The notes: a model not told the origin generated them from the letters alone. A stretch of 32,469 nucleotides of DNA from Planctomycetota bacterium (GCA_022564995.1 JADFKK010000057.1:1-32469); one strand, 5' to 3'; counted from the first letter of the stretch, positions 1 to 8,990 are shown. Numbers and translations are program-made.

Positions 1-355
1 CATGATCGTTGAAGCGGTGGGCGATGCTGCGGATCAACGTGTACTTGTCGGCGCACTTGGCATGCAGCGGCAGATGTTCGCAAACCTCGATCCCCGGCAC
101 ATTGGTCGAAATCGGTAAAAACTGCCCCCGGTAATCCTCGGGCGCGTCCGGCTTCATGTCGTAGGTCTCCATGTGCGGCGGCCCCCCGGCAAGCCACACG
201 AAGATGACCGACGTATCGGGAACTCGACTGGTCGCGCTCGCCGCCGCGGCGCGGATCCGCATCACCTCCGGCAAGCTGAGCCCGCTCAGACCTAAAACGC
301 CCATCTTGAGCAACGATCGCCGAGAAGCCGGCCCCGGACAAAGGTTAGAATTCAT
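1..355 (-). CDS. DUF1501 sulfatase-like protein, N-terminal part (runs off window)
   Basis: The reading frame is open from an ATG at 355 to the window edge (118 codons), so only the N-terminus is present. Near the start is a twin-arginine-like signal (SRRSLLKMGVLGLSGLSLP), then the family block 'VIFVWLAGGPPHMETYDMKP', and then 'DAPEDYRGQF', 'TNVPGIEVCEHLP' and 'YTLIRSIAHRFNDH'. These are the order and spacing seen in planctomycete DUF1501 proteins, which share the alkaline phosphatase/sulfatase fold, are exported, and are usually paired with PSD1 cytochrome-like proteins. The exact substrate is unknown. A full-length paralogue lies at 24285-25730 and a degraded one at 945-1430. Family assignment is secure; function is not. 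Confidence 0.88.
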   Translation of the reverse strand, partial: MNSNLCPGPASRRSLLKMGVLGLSGLSLPEVMRIRAAAASATSRVPDTSVIFVWLAGGPPHMETYDMKPDAPEDYRGQFLPISTNVPGIEVCEHLPLHAKCADKYTLIRSIAHRFNDH

Positions 356-944
356 CGTCGGATCCCCGATTGTTGTAGACGCTTGAATTGTCTAACGCAT
401 CGTCACTGAAAGATGCCCAGCGGATCGAATCGCTTTGCGGCGCTCTCTGTTTTTGGACTGCCGCTCGCGCAAGATGCGAATTTTCTCGGCCCTGGCCCAC
501 GGGCACGAATCGGCCAGCCAGACACGGTCTCAGCATACACATAAGCGATCATTGATGTCAATGGTTTCTAGCACTAAGCGAGTGGGCGCAAGCGCTCGGT
601 GATGCGCCAGTACCAGCAGCCCTCGCCGGGCAAGTTGAAAGCCCGGACCATCAACGCCCCCACCTTCATTTAGTCAAACTCCATCGAATCCCGCGTCGGA
701 CTTTTCCAGACCGTCCCCGCAGTAGAATTGGCGTACGCCGTCGACATCACCTGATTCTCGGCTAGTCGATCAGGCGGTCGCAAAATCCCAAATCCGCCTA
801 TACCCCGAACGCATGGAACGATTTGCTGATTCGCTTGCGGTGAAATCGCGTCAAAAAACGTCCCAGGCCGCATCGCACGTTTCGCTGGACCACTTCAGGG
901 AGCTCAAATGGGAAAGGCAGGCTTTTCAGAGAGTGCAGGGACGT
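356..944. other. no recognisable gene
   Basis: About 590 bp between the start of the edge DUF1501 gene and the end of the DUF1501 relic. Both strands contain short open frames, but none has family motifs or a convincing ribosome binding site. A minus-strand frame at 670-873 gave no recognisable similarity. The region probably includes the upstream control region of the edge gene. Confidence 0.5.
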
Positions 945-1430
945 TTACGCCACGATTTCTTCAACGACGCGGCCATGCACATCAGTCAAACGATAGTCGC
1001 GGCCGTTGTTGCCTTCGGCCGTTGGTGTGCGGCCGAATTCGCCGCCCCACAGAACGAGCGTGTCTTCCAGCAGGCCGCGCTGTTTTAGATCGGCCAGCAG
1101 CGCGGCGATGGGTTGGTTGATGTTGTCGGCCACCAGCGAACGAATCACGCAGATGTCGTCGACGTGCGAAGCCACGCGCGGCAAGAACTCGCTGACCTCG
1201 GTTCCCGATTGGCCGTGCGGGGCGAATTTCCACGGCGACGCCAACAGGTTACCGGTCTTGGTGCGCTCGAGCTTGGGTTTGTCAAAAGGCAGCGGTTTGC
1301 CGTTGTCTTTGGCCAATCGCGGTTTCGGATCGAACAGATCGACGTGAGACGGCCCGCCCGGCATGTAGAGAAAGATGACGCGCTTGGCGCGAGCCACGTG
1401 ATGCGGCTGTCGGACTGCGTATGGGTTGGC
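945..1430 (-). pseudogene. DUF1501 relic with internal deletions
   Basis: One reading frame holds three separate blocks of a DUF1501 protein. The N-terminal block has 'NPYAVRQPHH' and then 'RVIFLYMPGGPSHVDLFDPK', continuing to 'VSEFLPRVASHVDDICVIRSL'. After 'ADNINQ' it jumps to a block normally much further on, 'PIAALLADLKQRGLLEDTLVLWGGEFGRTP'. After 'NNGRD' it jumps again to the family C-terminus, 'YRLTDVHGRVVEEIVA'. The frame is only about 150 codons from its first start, where the family has 400 to 500. The catalytic-domain middle is therefore gone while the frame survived. The upstream neighbour is the truncated PSD1 gene, the usual partner of DUF1501 genes. Confidence 0.85.
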
Positions 1431-1474
1431 CGCACGATCTGACGATCGCGCGGCGTCGGCCGTGCCCTCGGTAG

Positions 1475-2671
1475 CGAGCAGGTGGGCGAATCCAGGAGCC
1501 GATCGACAATTCTTTCAAATGCCTTGGGAGAATCGTCGGCCAGAAACGCGTCAAGCTGGGCCGGTGTCGGCGGCAGGCCGGTCAGGTCGAACCAAGCCCG
1601 CCGTGCCAGCATCGCGCGGGCGGCGCGCGGCGCGAGCGACCGCCCCGCGGCTTCCAATCGCCGCAACAGAAACGCGTCGATCGGTGTGCGAACCAGCTTC
1701 TGCTGCTGAACCATCGGCGGATTGACGCGGGCCGGCTTTTGAAATGCCCAATGCCGTCGGTGTTCGTCGCGATAGTAATCGGCGGTCTTTGTCAGCACGA
1801 TACGTTCGTCGGTCGGCGCCCCAAGTTGAACCCAGCGGCGCAACAACGCGACGTCTTCCTTGGCCAACCGTTTTTCACCCTCGGGCGGCATCTCGCCGGA
1901 GTCGATCATCTCCAGGAAATAGCTGCGTTGGGCGTGACACTTCTGGCAATGCCAAGCCAGAATCGGGGCCACGTCCTTTTCAAATCGCGGCAGCGGGCCA
2001 TACGTTGTCTCAATCCCGTACTTGCGGCTCAGATAATCGCCCAGCGCGTTTCGTTCGTCGGGAGCCGGCGCGCGATTGTACAAGAGCACTTCGGCCAGAT
2101 CGCCGCGATAGAACGTATTGGCCGACGTGATGCCGGCATGTTGACCGATGGCTAGGCGAATCGGTTTTTGAAATCCGAGAAATGTCCGATTGCCAAACGT
2201 GCCGCGCCCGTCCAGCTTGCCGTTGAGATACTGGGCTCAACGTCCTCGGCCCTCGTAGATGACTTCCAACAGATTCGGCTTGCCGTTCCAGGCCACGCTC
2301 GTCGCTTCGCCTTCGTCGCCGTGGGCAATCCCCAGGCGATTGCGGCCGTTGTTCTGGTAGCCGACCCAAAATCCGCGTCGCGGTTCTTTCTTTTCGAAAT
2401 CATCACCGCGTAAATCGAGCAGCCTCGGCTGCCGCTCGGCCGATGGCTGTTTGAGATGATTGCCGAGCCCACTCTTGTCGACCCATCGTGGCGCGCGAGT
2501 CGCGCTGGCGGATTCGTCGGCAACTCCGTCTCCATCGATGTCGTCGGCGCTGAGCCAAAGCACCAGACCTTTCACCGAGGTTGGCTCTGCCGATATCGCC
2601 GGCAGCGCGCCGAGGCAGAGCGAAAGCAGGACGATAACTCGAACCAACGCGGACATCTTACAACCCAACAT
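1475..2671 (-). pseudogene. PSD1-type protein (LamG, PSCyt1, DUF1549), truncated and with an in-frame stop
   Basis: The start at 2671 has GGAG seven bases upstream and a signal peptide. A LamG/concanavalin-like domain follows ('VKGLVLWLSADDIDGDG', 'WVDKSGLGNHL'). An in-frame TGA at 2237-2239 interrupts it after 'VIYEGRGR'. The same frame then continues with 'AQYLNGKLDG' and 'RGDLAEVLLYNRAP'. Next is the PSCyt1 haem-binding block 'ILAWHCQKCHAQ' and the start of DUF1549 ('WFDLTGLPPTPAQLDAFLADD', 'VDRLLDSP'). The rest of DUF1549 and all of DUF1553 are missing, and the sequence passes directly into the DUF1501 relic. Intact relatives are roughly 1000 residues long, exported, and encoded next to DUF1501 genes. 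Confidence 0.82.
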
Positions 2672-3520
2672 GGTGCGCTCCGACTGACCGGGCGATACAA
2701 GTAGACACATGGCGGCTCGAAAATTTCGTTGAGCCGGGATTTCCCATTTGGGTTGAACGGAGTTGAGCCCGGAACAACTCCAGGCACATCTCACGCTATC
2801 TTAACATCGCGCCCCCCGTGTCGAGCGCCTGGTGAATTTTCTAGCATTTTCTTGCCGCTGTGGAGGTTTGGGGCTCTGCTGGGTTCCGTCAATCCTGCCA
2901 TGGCGGCTTCCACGTCAATTGCGGCGCGAAATCCGCTTTGAATGACATTCAAGCGGGCACCAAAGCTGCGCCTGACGCGCGATCAAGGCAATACAACTGC
3001 GATTCGCTACCCGCCCTCGGTGATCGAGACCTCTGCGAGTTTCCCGATTTGCTTCGTGCTCGCGGTTGCATCGACCGCCGCAGAATTGGGCTGGGGACGG
3101 GGGTGCAATCCGTGGCATCAGATTGACGGCGCAAGGCAGTCGCTACTCGCCCTGCCTGCGGCGCTTCCAAATGACCAAGGTCTAACCGACATGAGTCGTG
3201 AACGCGAGTTGCCGAGATGGCCGAGGTGATCACCACCTAAGCGGAAAATGGCAACTTGCGCGCTTCGAAGGCGCACTCCGACGCGCCATCGCCTAGGTCC
3301 AATTTAGATGAGGAGCGAGCGGTCCAGCAGCCGGCGGTGGCATCGTACTTTGCGGCCGAACCCACTAAGCGAGACTTACTTTCCACCTCGGGCCAACGCT
3401 CGCCTGCTACACAATGCACGGCTTGTTGCCGGTACGCGTTGCTAGGCCACCGCACTCGGCACACGTGCGGGGAAAAACGCCTACTCATTCAGGATATATC
3501 GAGTTCTTCGCGTCGCCGTT
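2672..3520. other. no recognisable gene
   Basis: About 850 bp between the PSD1 relic start and the end of the integrase relic. Open frames on both strands have no motifs I recognise and no convincing start signals. It holds the upstream region of the PSD1 gene. It may also hold one junction of the integrated element, but I could not define an attachment site. Confidence 0.45.
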
Positions 3521-4496
3521 TCACTGGCCGCGCGTGTTCAGCCACACTCTCAGCAGTGATGCGGACGGTCGACCCGAGAGCGCGTCTTCCAATTGCTTGC
3601 GTTTGGTTTCGGGACGCGTATGCGTGTAGACCGCCGTCATTCCCAATCCCCTCTGGCCGATTGCAGCGCTACCGGGTGCGTGCCCCATCAGTTCGTTGCG
3701 AATGAGGGGGTCCACGTTGGCGTCTTGCAGGCAGGTGGCGAAGGTATGCCGCAGAGTCTTGGGAGCCGTGACCTCCGGCATTCCGACTTGGCTCGTAACG
3801 CGCATGAATTCCTTGCGGATCCAGTCTTCCTTCAAGGCCCCGATGTCCCGCCAGACGGTCTTCGCGGCGGCTTCAACGTCTTGGCGGTCGGCCGACGACT
3901 ACCGGAATGCGATTGATTTCGATCGTGCGAAATGGGTTCTCCACGTAGGGCGGCAGATGTCGCTGACGCGCGGCGTAGTTCAGCAGCGTAGAGCAGGTTT
4001 CCAGGATGTACTTGATCCCCTTGTCACGCAGACGCCGCTTCGAGGTGTTGCGGTGGCCATTCGGCGCGACCTGCAGGGAACGCAGATAGCGGACGAACTC
4101 CTCGGCGTGGACCGGCCGAAAATCCGAAACGCGACGAAGAGGTCGGATCTCGGACACGAAGCGGATTAGATGCTCGGTGGCGGCCCGGTAACGGCGAATC
4201 GTCTGGAGCGACGACCGCCGCACATGCTCGTGGTGTTCTAACCAGCGCCGACGAAGGTCGAGGATGGAGATTGGCTCGAAACCCAGGGCCGAAGGCGCGC
4301 CGACTTCGAGTTGGGCGTTGATCTCGGCGGCCATCTGCCGCGCGACATCGCGGTCGGGGCCGACCCGCGGTTGATGACGCCGACCGTGCTCGTGGTAACA
4401 GAGATACCAGACGCGACCGCGAAGATAGTCGCGGACGCGGCCGATACGCAACGACTTGGACTTCTTGGCCGGCTTGCGGGACTTGGTGGACGACAT
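3521..4496 (-). pseudogene. tyrosine recombinase/integrase with the middle deleted
   Basis: The N-terminal 207 residues start at ATG 4496. They carry a basic leader, an arm-type region ('[20 protein letters not shown]') and the core-binding SAM-like domain, ending in '...NPFRTIEINRIPVVVGRPPRR' and a stop. A second frame (3521-3835, extendable upstream to about 3890) carries the C-terminal catalytic part: 'TLRHTFATCLQDANVDPLIRNELMGH' and 'TAVYTHTRPETKRKQLEDAL', which supply the HxxR-like arginine, the distal histidine and the tyrosine. The block between them, which should carry the first catalytic arginine, is absent and the two halves are in different frames. Relatives are about 400 residues. 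The enzyme cannot be functional as read. Confidence 0.85.
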
Positions 4497-4522
4497 TCCA
4501 GGCTCTCCTCAGAGAAGCTCTC

Positions 4523-4553
4523 CGCTACAAAACGCTACAAAAAGCGCTACAAA
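4523..4553. repeat. three direct copies of CGCTACAAA upstream of the integrase
   Basis: CGCTACAAA occurs at 4523-4531, 4533-4541 and 4545-4553, spaced 10 and 12 bases apart, close to one helical turn. The copies sit 27 to 57 bp upstream of the integrase start. On the integrase strand they read TTTGTAGCG. The position fits arm-type integrase binding sites, an operator, or part of an attachment site; the choice is inference. Confidence 0.6.
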
Positions 4554-4586
4554 CGGGAACTTCTGAGGATCACCCAGAAACGCAAA

Positions 4587-4619
4587 TGCCCATCAGCAAA
4601 CGAGTTACGCTGATGGGCA
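4587..4619. repeat. perfect 11-bp hairpin TGCCCATCAGC / GCTGATGGGCA
   Basis: Arms are 4587-4597 and 4609-4619 with an 11-base loop. The palindrome is perfect. No T-run follows on either side, so it does not look like a simple intrinsic terminator. It lies between the divergent integrase and serine recombinase, about 90 bp upstream of the integrase start. Confidence 0.7.
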
Positions 4620-4693
4620 GCAGGCAAGAGCGGAGAGGACAGGATTCGTCTGGCGACGTTTCGCAAGTCCTTTTGCTGCTTGACTTTGCGCGC

Positions 4694-4877
4694 GTAAGTC
4701 GAGTCATCGTCTTGACTTACCTCTGCTCAACCGTGATCGGCTGTGATCACGCATTCTCACCTGTTGTCACCTCTTTTGTCTCACTGAGACAAACGCGAGA
4801 TGGCCCGCATCGCGGAGAGTCTGAGATTCTCCGAGTCGTGCCGTCTGTCGTTGCGGACACCTCTTTCTCAAGAGGTG
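4694..4877. promoter_or_regulatory. array of five inverted repeats, the last covering the recombinase RBS
   Basis: Five inverted repeats lie in 184 bp ahead of the serine recombinase start. They are GTAAGTC/GACTTAC (4694-4700, 4714-4720), CGTGATC/GATCACG (4732-4738, 4745-4751), TTTGTCTC/GAGACAAA (4775-4782, 4786-4793), CGGAGA/TCTCCG (4813-4818, 4828-4833) and CACCTCTT/AAGAGGTG (4858-4865, 4870-4877). The last arm includes the purine-rich AAGAGGTG five bases before ATG 4883, so folding would hide the ribosome binding site. Serine recombinases often act on, and repress from, sites built of inverted repeats upstream of their own gene. The regulatory role is inferred. Confidence 0.5.
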
Positions 4878-4882
4878 CTCTG

Positions 4883-5281
4883 ATGAAAAGTAGAAGAAGT
4901 CGCGAACTTGCCCCGCGTAACGGGCACACTTTGGTCGTTGGTATTGTTGCCCGCATCAGTGGCTGCGCCAGCCAAAAGGATCTGAGTCTTGACGATCAGG
5001 TCGATCATGGCAAGGAAGAAATCGCCGAACTGTATAGCGGCCCAACCGAGTATCGTGTCATCGCGACCACGGGCAAGGGAGAAGCACTCGACCGCCCTGA
5101 ATTGGCCGAGATCGAGCGAATGATTCGCAGCGACGAACTGGACGTGCTCGTGATGGAAGACGCTGGTCGTCTGGTGCGCGGTATCGAGGCGGTTAGACTG
5201 TGGGGTACCCAAGGGGCGGCGCCTCGCGCTTACATGACCAAACGATTCAATTCCAGCAGTGCGTGGATGGCATTCTCGTAA
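4883..5281 (+). pseudogene. serine recombinase (resolvase/invertase family), N-terminal domain only
   Basis: ATG 4883 is preceded by AAGAGGTG. The protein begins with a short basic leader, then '[24 protein letters not shown]', which holds the family Ar-x-S nucleophile (Ser26) and the 'LSLDDQ' helix. It continues to '[32 protein letters not shown]', the catalytic-domain end. After 'AVRLWG' the sequence leaves the family ('[17 protein letters not shown]') and stops at 133 residues. Full relatives are about 500 residues with a recombinase domain and a zinc ribbon, so this is a truncated copy. It converges on the BREX-like relic 24 bp downstream. Confidence 0.75.
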
Positions 5282-5304
5282 TTACCGTTGGCGAAAGCGG
5301 CATC

Positions 5305-6147
5305 TCATTGCTGTAAAGTGGATGCCTGATCGTCGCCAACTGCATCACAAATATCTTTCATGAGCGGCGCGAGTGGGTCACGGAGATTTGGAACGCGACT
5401 GCCCCAATGGTCCGCAACGTGCGAAGCCAGAATGGCCGGCACCTGACCATTTCTCGCCAGGATGAGTTCGAACAACGCCTCCGCTGGGGCAAGTAGCGCC
5501 TCGATGCGCAGAATCCGTTGTAGCTTGTCGGTCAGCGCGTCGAGCGTGCCCCCGTCCCGAATGAGCTTGATCAGTTTGCTCTCGTGTGAACGCAGGCGTG
5601 GCACATACTGCTGTTCGACAAAGTCGTTAGCCCAGTCGGTCAGTCCCACCGGACCATCCGCCAACAAACCCGAGACCCTCGCCGAAACAGAATATAGACC
5701 CCACAGCCCGTAGGTCTTTTGGTCTGAGAGGATAAAGCCAGACGAGGAGTTCTTGATTGGAACCTTGCCACGATGCTCCTCCAAGAATCGCGCAACACGT
5801 GTAACGCCAAGAATTCGACCGCGTTCGCTGTCCGGTCGCCCAACGTAACGAGCGTAAGCCGCAATCTGCTCGATCCACAGAAAAATCGGAACAGCGTCTT
5901 CTTCGCCAGCGCGATTCTCATCAATAAGACGCTGCGTGTAATACCTGCCGAGCAGATTCACCGTAAAACCACGAACAGCTCGACTGACCGTGGTGAGATT
6001 AGTGACCACGTCGCGGCCGAAGCGAGACCAGATCGGCTGCGCTCCGAGTGGATCCCGAGATCCCTGGATTTTCGCGCGGGGATCTTCGAGGGTTAGAAAC
6101 ATTTGGCGGAATTCGCAATTGTGTTTGTGCGGCAACAACCACGTCAT
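5305..6147 (-). CDS. unrecognised 280-residue protein, joined in frame to the helicase relic
   Basis: This is the 3' part of a frame that begins inside the helicase relic. A possible own start is ATG 6147 ('MTWLLPHKHNCEFRQMFLTL'), with only a weak GGCGGA upstream. The sequence is soluble and mixed alpha/beta by eye. Conspicuous segments are 'DPLGAQPIWSRFGRDVVTNLTTV', 'VRGFTVNLLGRYYTQRL', 'QKTYGLWGLYSVSARVSGLL' and 'DWANDFVEQQYVPRL'. I do not recognise the family. It lies at the 3' end of the BREX-like remnant and ends at 5305, facing the recombinase. It could be an accessory gene of that defence locus, fused to the helicase by a deletion. The absence of stops over 280 codons argues it was recently functional. 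Confidence 0.55.
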   Translation of the reverse strand: MTWLLPHKHNCEFRQMFLTLEDPRAKIQGSRDPLGAQPIWSRFGRDVVTNLTTVSRAVRGFTVNLLGRYYTQRLIDENRAGEEDAVPIFLWIEQIAAYARYVGRPDSERGRILGVTRVARFLEEHRGKVPIKNSSSGFILSDQKTYGLWGLYSVSARVSGLLADGPVGLTDWANDFVEQQYVPRLRSHESKLIKLIRDGGTLDALTDKLQRILRIEALLAPAEALFELILARNGQVPAILASHVADHWGSRVPNLRDPLAPLMKDICDAVGDDQASTLQQ

Positions 6148-7406
6148 GCCATCAGAGATTCCGCCGCGTTCTGGGTCCAGGAAGCCTGAGAGCGCGCTGC
6201 GCTGTTCCTGAAGGACTGCCAGGGCCTGAGCGGCGAGGTAGTTGTACGACTGCTCGGTAGCCACCACACGTAGGATCTGTTGGCAAAGCTCCTTGCCGAG
6301 GAATTGTGGCAAGAAACCGCCCCATGATGGTTGGCGGCCGATCGGCGATGGCAGGACCACTTGTTGTCGCCACGGAATATGTTTTGGGGCTGGAGAATAC
6401 GGCGAATAGCTCCATGAAGTTGCGACGCCCAAAACGCCTTTCGGCTTTAGGGCCGAGCGACAATAAACCGCTGGTCAGGATCATCGAACCGTCGCGGATC
6501 ATCCAAGCGACCATTCGGTCGAATTCCTCCCGCTCTATGTCGCAAAAATCCGGCACGCGAGACAGATGATCCCATGCTGCTTGTATGGAAACACCACCCG
6601 CTGCAAGCGACATCGCCAGCAGTTGATGGATTAACACGGGCCAACAGCGATGATTGACGTCCACGCTTTCCACCCAGCCCGTCTTCGCCAATTCGACGAT
6701 CGCAATCGCCCGCAAAACACCTTCGCTCGTCTCACAGAAGAACGTGGTGTTTGCAACCTGGTTGGCGCGGCGACCGGTACGTCCCATTCTTTGCAGAAAC
6801 GCACATACGGTGCCGGGGGCTTCGGATTGCAGCACATGGTCGAGGTCGCCAACGTCGATACCTAGCTCCAGCGTGGAAGTACACACGATGCAGGTGTCAG
6901 AACCGCTGTGAAATCGTTCCTCGGCCAGCTCGCGTTCTTCTTTCGACACCGCACTATGATGCACGAAAACCGTCGTCCCGTGACGGCTCATCTGCTCGGC
7001 CACCGCCTCGGTTGTTGCGCGTGACTGACAAAAAAGAGGCTCTTTGCCCCCCTCGCTATCTCGGCTGCTTCGCTTGCTACTTGCACGAGCCCCGGTCACT
7101 GCCGGCGATCGCGTGGACCTCGTCCACGATGAACATGCGCAAATCCTGAAACAACTGTGCCGCATCGACACGCTGCGACATGAGCATCACTTCCAACGAC
7201 TCTGGCGTCGTCATCAACAGGTGTGCCGGTTCTTCAAGAAATCTACGTCGGGCGCCAGCTGGCGTGTCCCCGTGCCAAACGAATCGTTTTAGGCCGACCA
7301 TCTCGGTGTATAGATCCAGTCGATGCGATTGGTTATTCAGCAACGCCTTGATCGGGGCGACGATCGCTTCCTGTAATCGTGGTGCGAACTGAGCAAAGAC
7401 GTTCAC
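6148..7406 (-). pseudogene. brxHI: Lhr-like DEAD/DEAH helicase (BrxHI-like), several internal deletions
   Basis: GTG 7406 overlaps the BrxD stop by one base (TAGTG). The start 'MNVFAQFAPRLQEAIV' passes straight to 'APIKALLNNQ', so the Q motif and Walker A region are lost. It continues through 'TTPESLEVMLMS' to motif II 'DEVHAIAGSDRG', then shifts frame with loss of the motif III region. The second RecA domain follows ('PLFCQSRATTEAVAEQM', 'HHSAVSKEERELAEERF', 'CTSTLELGIDVGDLDHV', 'FLQRMGRTGRR') and the Lhr winged-helix part ('NFMELFAVFSSPKTYSV'). A further jump to another frame leads to 'RQPSWGGFLPQFLGKELCQQI' and 'DPERGGISDG', after which family similarity ends. Lhr-like proteins of type 2 BREX are the best match to the gene order. 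Confidence 0.78.
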
Positions 7407-7720
7407 TAGGTATCCTCGCTAGCCACTGGCGCATCATCGTCATCGACAACCATCGCGCCCATTCCTGAAAGTGCGAGCTGCTCTTCTGGAGTCGACTCGC
7501 TCGGCTGGAAACCGTATTCGGTCATCGGGACGTAGTTCTCGTGTTCGTCGACCAGATCCATTTGGTCGACGAACTGTCGCAAAAACTGTCGCGGGACGAT
7601 CCCAACATCACCCCTGAACCCGCTGGTTACCTCGTCCACTAACCGATCGACGAATTCAAGGCTGATGCGATCTTCGTGTCGTTGGCGATCATTCGCTTCG
7701 GCTCCCGGATGATAGCGCGA
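7406..7720 (-). pseudogene. brxD: BrxD-like ATPase, C-terminal fragment
   Basis: The frame reads 'ISLEFVDRLVDEVTSGFRGDVG', 'IVPRQFLRQFVDQMDLVDEH' and 'MTEYGFQPSESTPEEQ', ending at 7406. This matches the C-terminus of BREX BrxD, a P-loop ATPase normally above 400 residues. The N-terminal ATPase part is missing. Just upstream the DNA switches to the PglX fragment in another frame. The stop overlaps the helicase start by one base, the kind of coupling expected between brxD and brxHI. Confidence 0.7.
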
Positions 7721-7990
7721 ACAGCAGATCGAACGCCACGACTAAAAAGTGACCCGATCCAACCGCAGGGTCCAGGATTTTCAAATCACGCACACTTTCG
7801 CTCGCGTGCTCCACTGCATCCTCGGGAATCGGTCGCGGGACGTAGTACGCCCAGTGTCGTTCCATCTCGGTGTGCAGCGGCATCAGCTCGGTCAATTCGA
7901 CTTCGCCCGCATCGCGCTTGGCTCGCCATTCGATGCGTCGTTGTTCGAGGGTGTCGAGCGTTCCCGAGGATTCCCAAGTGGTCTTCCATG
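7689..7990 (-). pseudogene. pglX: PglX-like adenine methyltransferase, internal fragment
   Basis: The fragment reads 'TWESSGTLDTLEQRRIEWRA', 'KRDAGEVELTELMPLHTEM', 'RHWAYYVPRPIPED' and 'ESVRDLKILDPAVGSGHFLV', ending at 'VAFDLLFAL'. The DPAVGSGHFLV block is methyltransferase motif I (SAM binding), and the preceding segment matches the approach to motif I in PglX. No start or NPPY catalytic motif is left. PglX proteins are above 1000 residues, so about nine-tenths is gone. The BrxD fragment follows directly, meaning the PglX C-terminus, any PglZ and the BrxD N-terminus have been removed. Confidence 0.72.
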
Positions 7991-8753
7991 AACTTGATGC
8001 TCGGCCCGCTCAACTCTGGTTCAAGTAGCTGCGCCAATTCCGACGGTACGATCGTGGTAGCGTCGAAGTGGGGAAAAAGCGCGGGAAGAATGGTCGTCGC
8101 CGTCCTGGTCACGGCAGTCGCAAACGAACCGTGCTCCCTGGCTTCGTATCTCTCGCCATCAAAGTAAAACTTCCCCGACTTCCACGAGGCAGCAACGGCG
8201 TCCCGAACTTCTGTTTCCAGTTCTTCTTCGCGAATCTCTTCGGACTGCAGCAGCAGTTTCTTGGCAGGGCTGAGTGACTCGCGGATCTTGCTGTACTTAC
8301 TGACCATTCCTCGACAACGAGCGAGGTCGCGGACCTTTTGGTCAATGGCCGTCGTATCGCCACAGACCCATACCATCCGGTATAGGGCTTTTCGGCGGCA
8401 GGGAGAAGGATTTTCAACGCCTCCTGGACATAGTCGCTAATCGTGTCCCGTGAAACTCCGATCTCCCGTTTGGTTCGTTCCCATTCCTCGCCCGCGGTGG
8501 ACTGGATTTTGTAGCCCTGCTTTTCACTGTAGCCGAGGTGATCACGAATGTCATTGACCGCGTCCTCGGGTGCCTTGCCTGGACCGGTTTTGCCGCCGTG
8601 GCTCGTCAGCCAACTCATCGGTGACATGTACTTCTTTGGATACAGTTCTGACAGCACGTGCGAGAAGTCCTCATCAGCGAGCGCCTTTCCCATGACTTCT
8701 TCCCAAGGTTTGCCGAGCGTCTTCTCCGCAGCTTCGAGGAGACGTGGAGTTTT
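7991..8753 (-). pseudogene. pglY: PglY/BrxC-like protein, C-terminal fragments in two frames
   Basis: The first frame reads 'VAKTPRLLEAAEKTLGKPW', 'DFSHVLSELYPKKYMSPMSW', 'DAVNDIRDHLGYSEKQGYKI' and 'LLPAAEKPYTG'. Near 8376 the match moves to a second frame: 'WVCGDTTAIDQKVRDLARCR', 'SKYSKIRESLSPAKKLLL', 'SWKSGKFYFDGERYEA', 'ILPALFPHFDATTIVP' and 'LAQLLEPELSGPSIKFMED'. This resembles the C-terminal half of the large P-loop proteins PglY/BrxC of BREX systems. The ATPase domain is absent. Assignment rests on motif memory plus the adjacent PglX, BrxD and Lhr-like pieces. Confidence 0.58.
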
Positions 8754-8990
8754 TGCGACGCACCAGCGCGATGCTGCACGAGGCGGAGCCAGGCGTTGCG
8801 GATCTCGATCAGATGCAACGAGACGGTCGTCTTGTCTTTCTTCCGGTGGGTGGCAGCGATCGCCAGATGTGGGCGCATCGCTTGGCGCCGCTGGGGACTG
8901 CGGAATTCCACTTGTTCGATCGTGATTTTCCGCCGCTGACCAAAAAGCACCAAGCCGCCGCGGATGCCGTCAACCGCCGCCAAGCTGTTC
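8744..8990 (+). pseudogene. TOPRIM-type (overcoming-lysogenization-like) fragment
   Basis: The plus-strand frame reads 'VEFLRRTSAMLHEAEPGVADL', 'MQRDGRLVFLPVGGSDRQMW', 'RLAPLGTAEFHLFDRDFPP' and '[13 protein letters not shown]'. The 'FLPVGG...W...RL...FHLFDRD' pattern resembles the C-terminal TOPRIM part of AAA ATPases in accessory loci, where the aspartates bind metal. The N-terminal ATPase and the end of the TOPRIM domain are missing. The 5' break near 8744 abuts the PglY relic of the opposite strand. Confidence 0.5.

Noticed and set aside
670..873. Minus-strand 67-residue frame 'ISPQANQQIVPCVRGIG...'
   Set aside because: No recognisable family and no ribosome binding site; not enough to call a gene.
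4587..4619. Hairpin as an intrinsic terminator of the integrase or recombinase
   Set aside because: It lies between divergent genes, upstream of both, and has no T-run on either strand.
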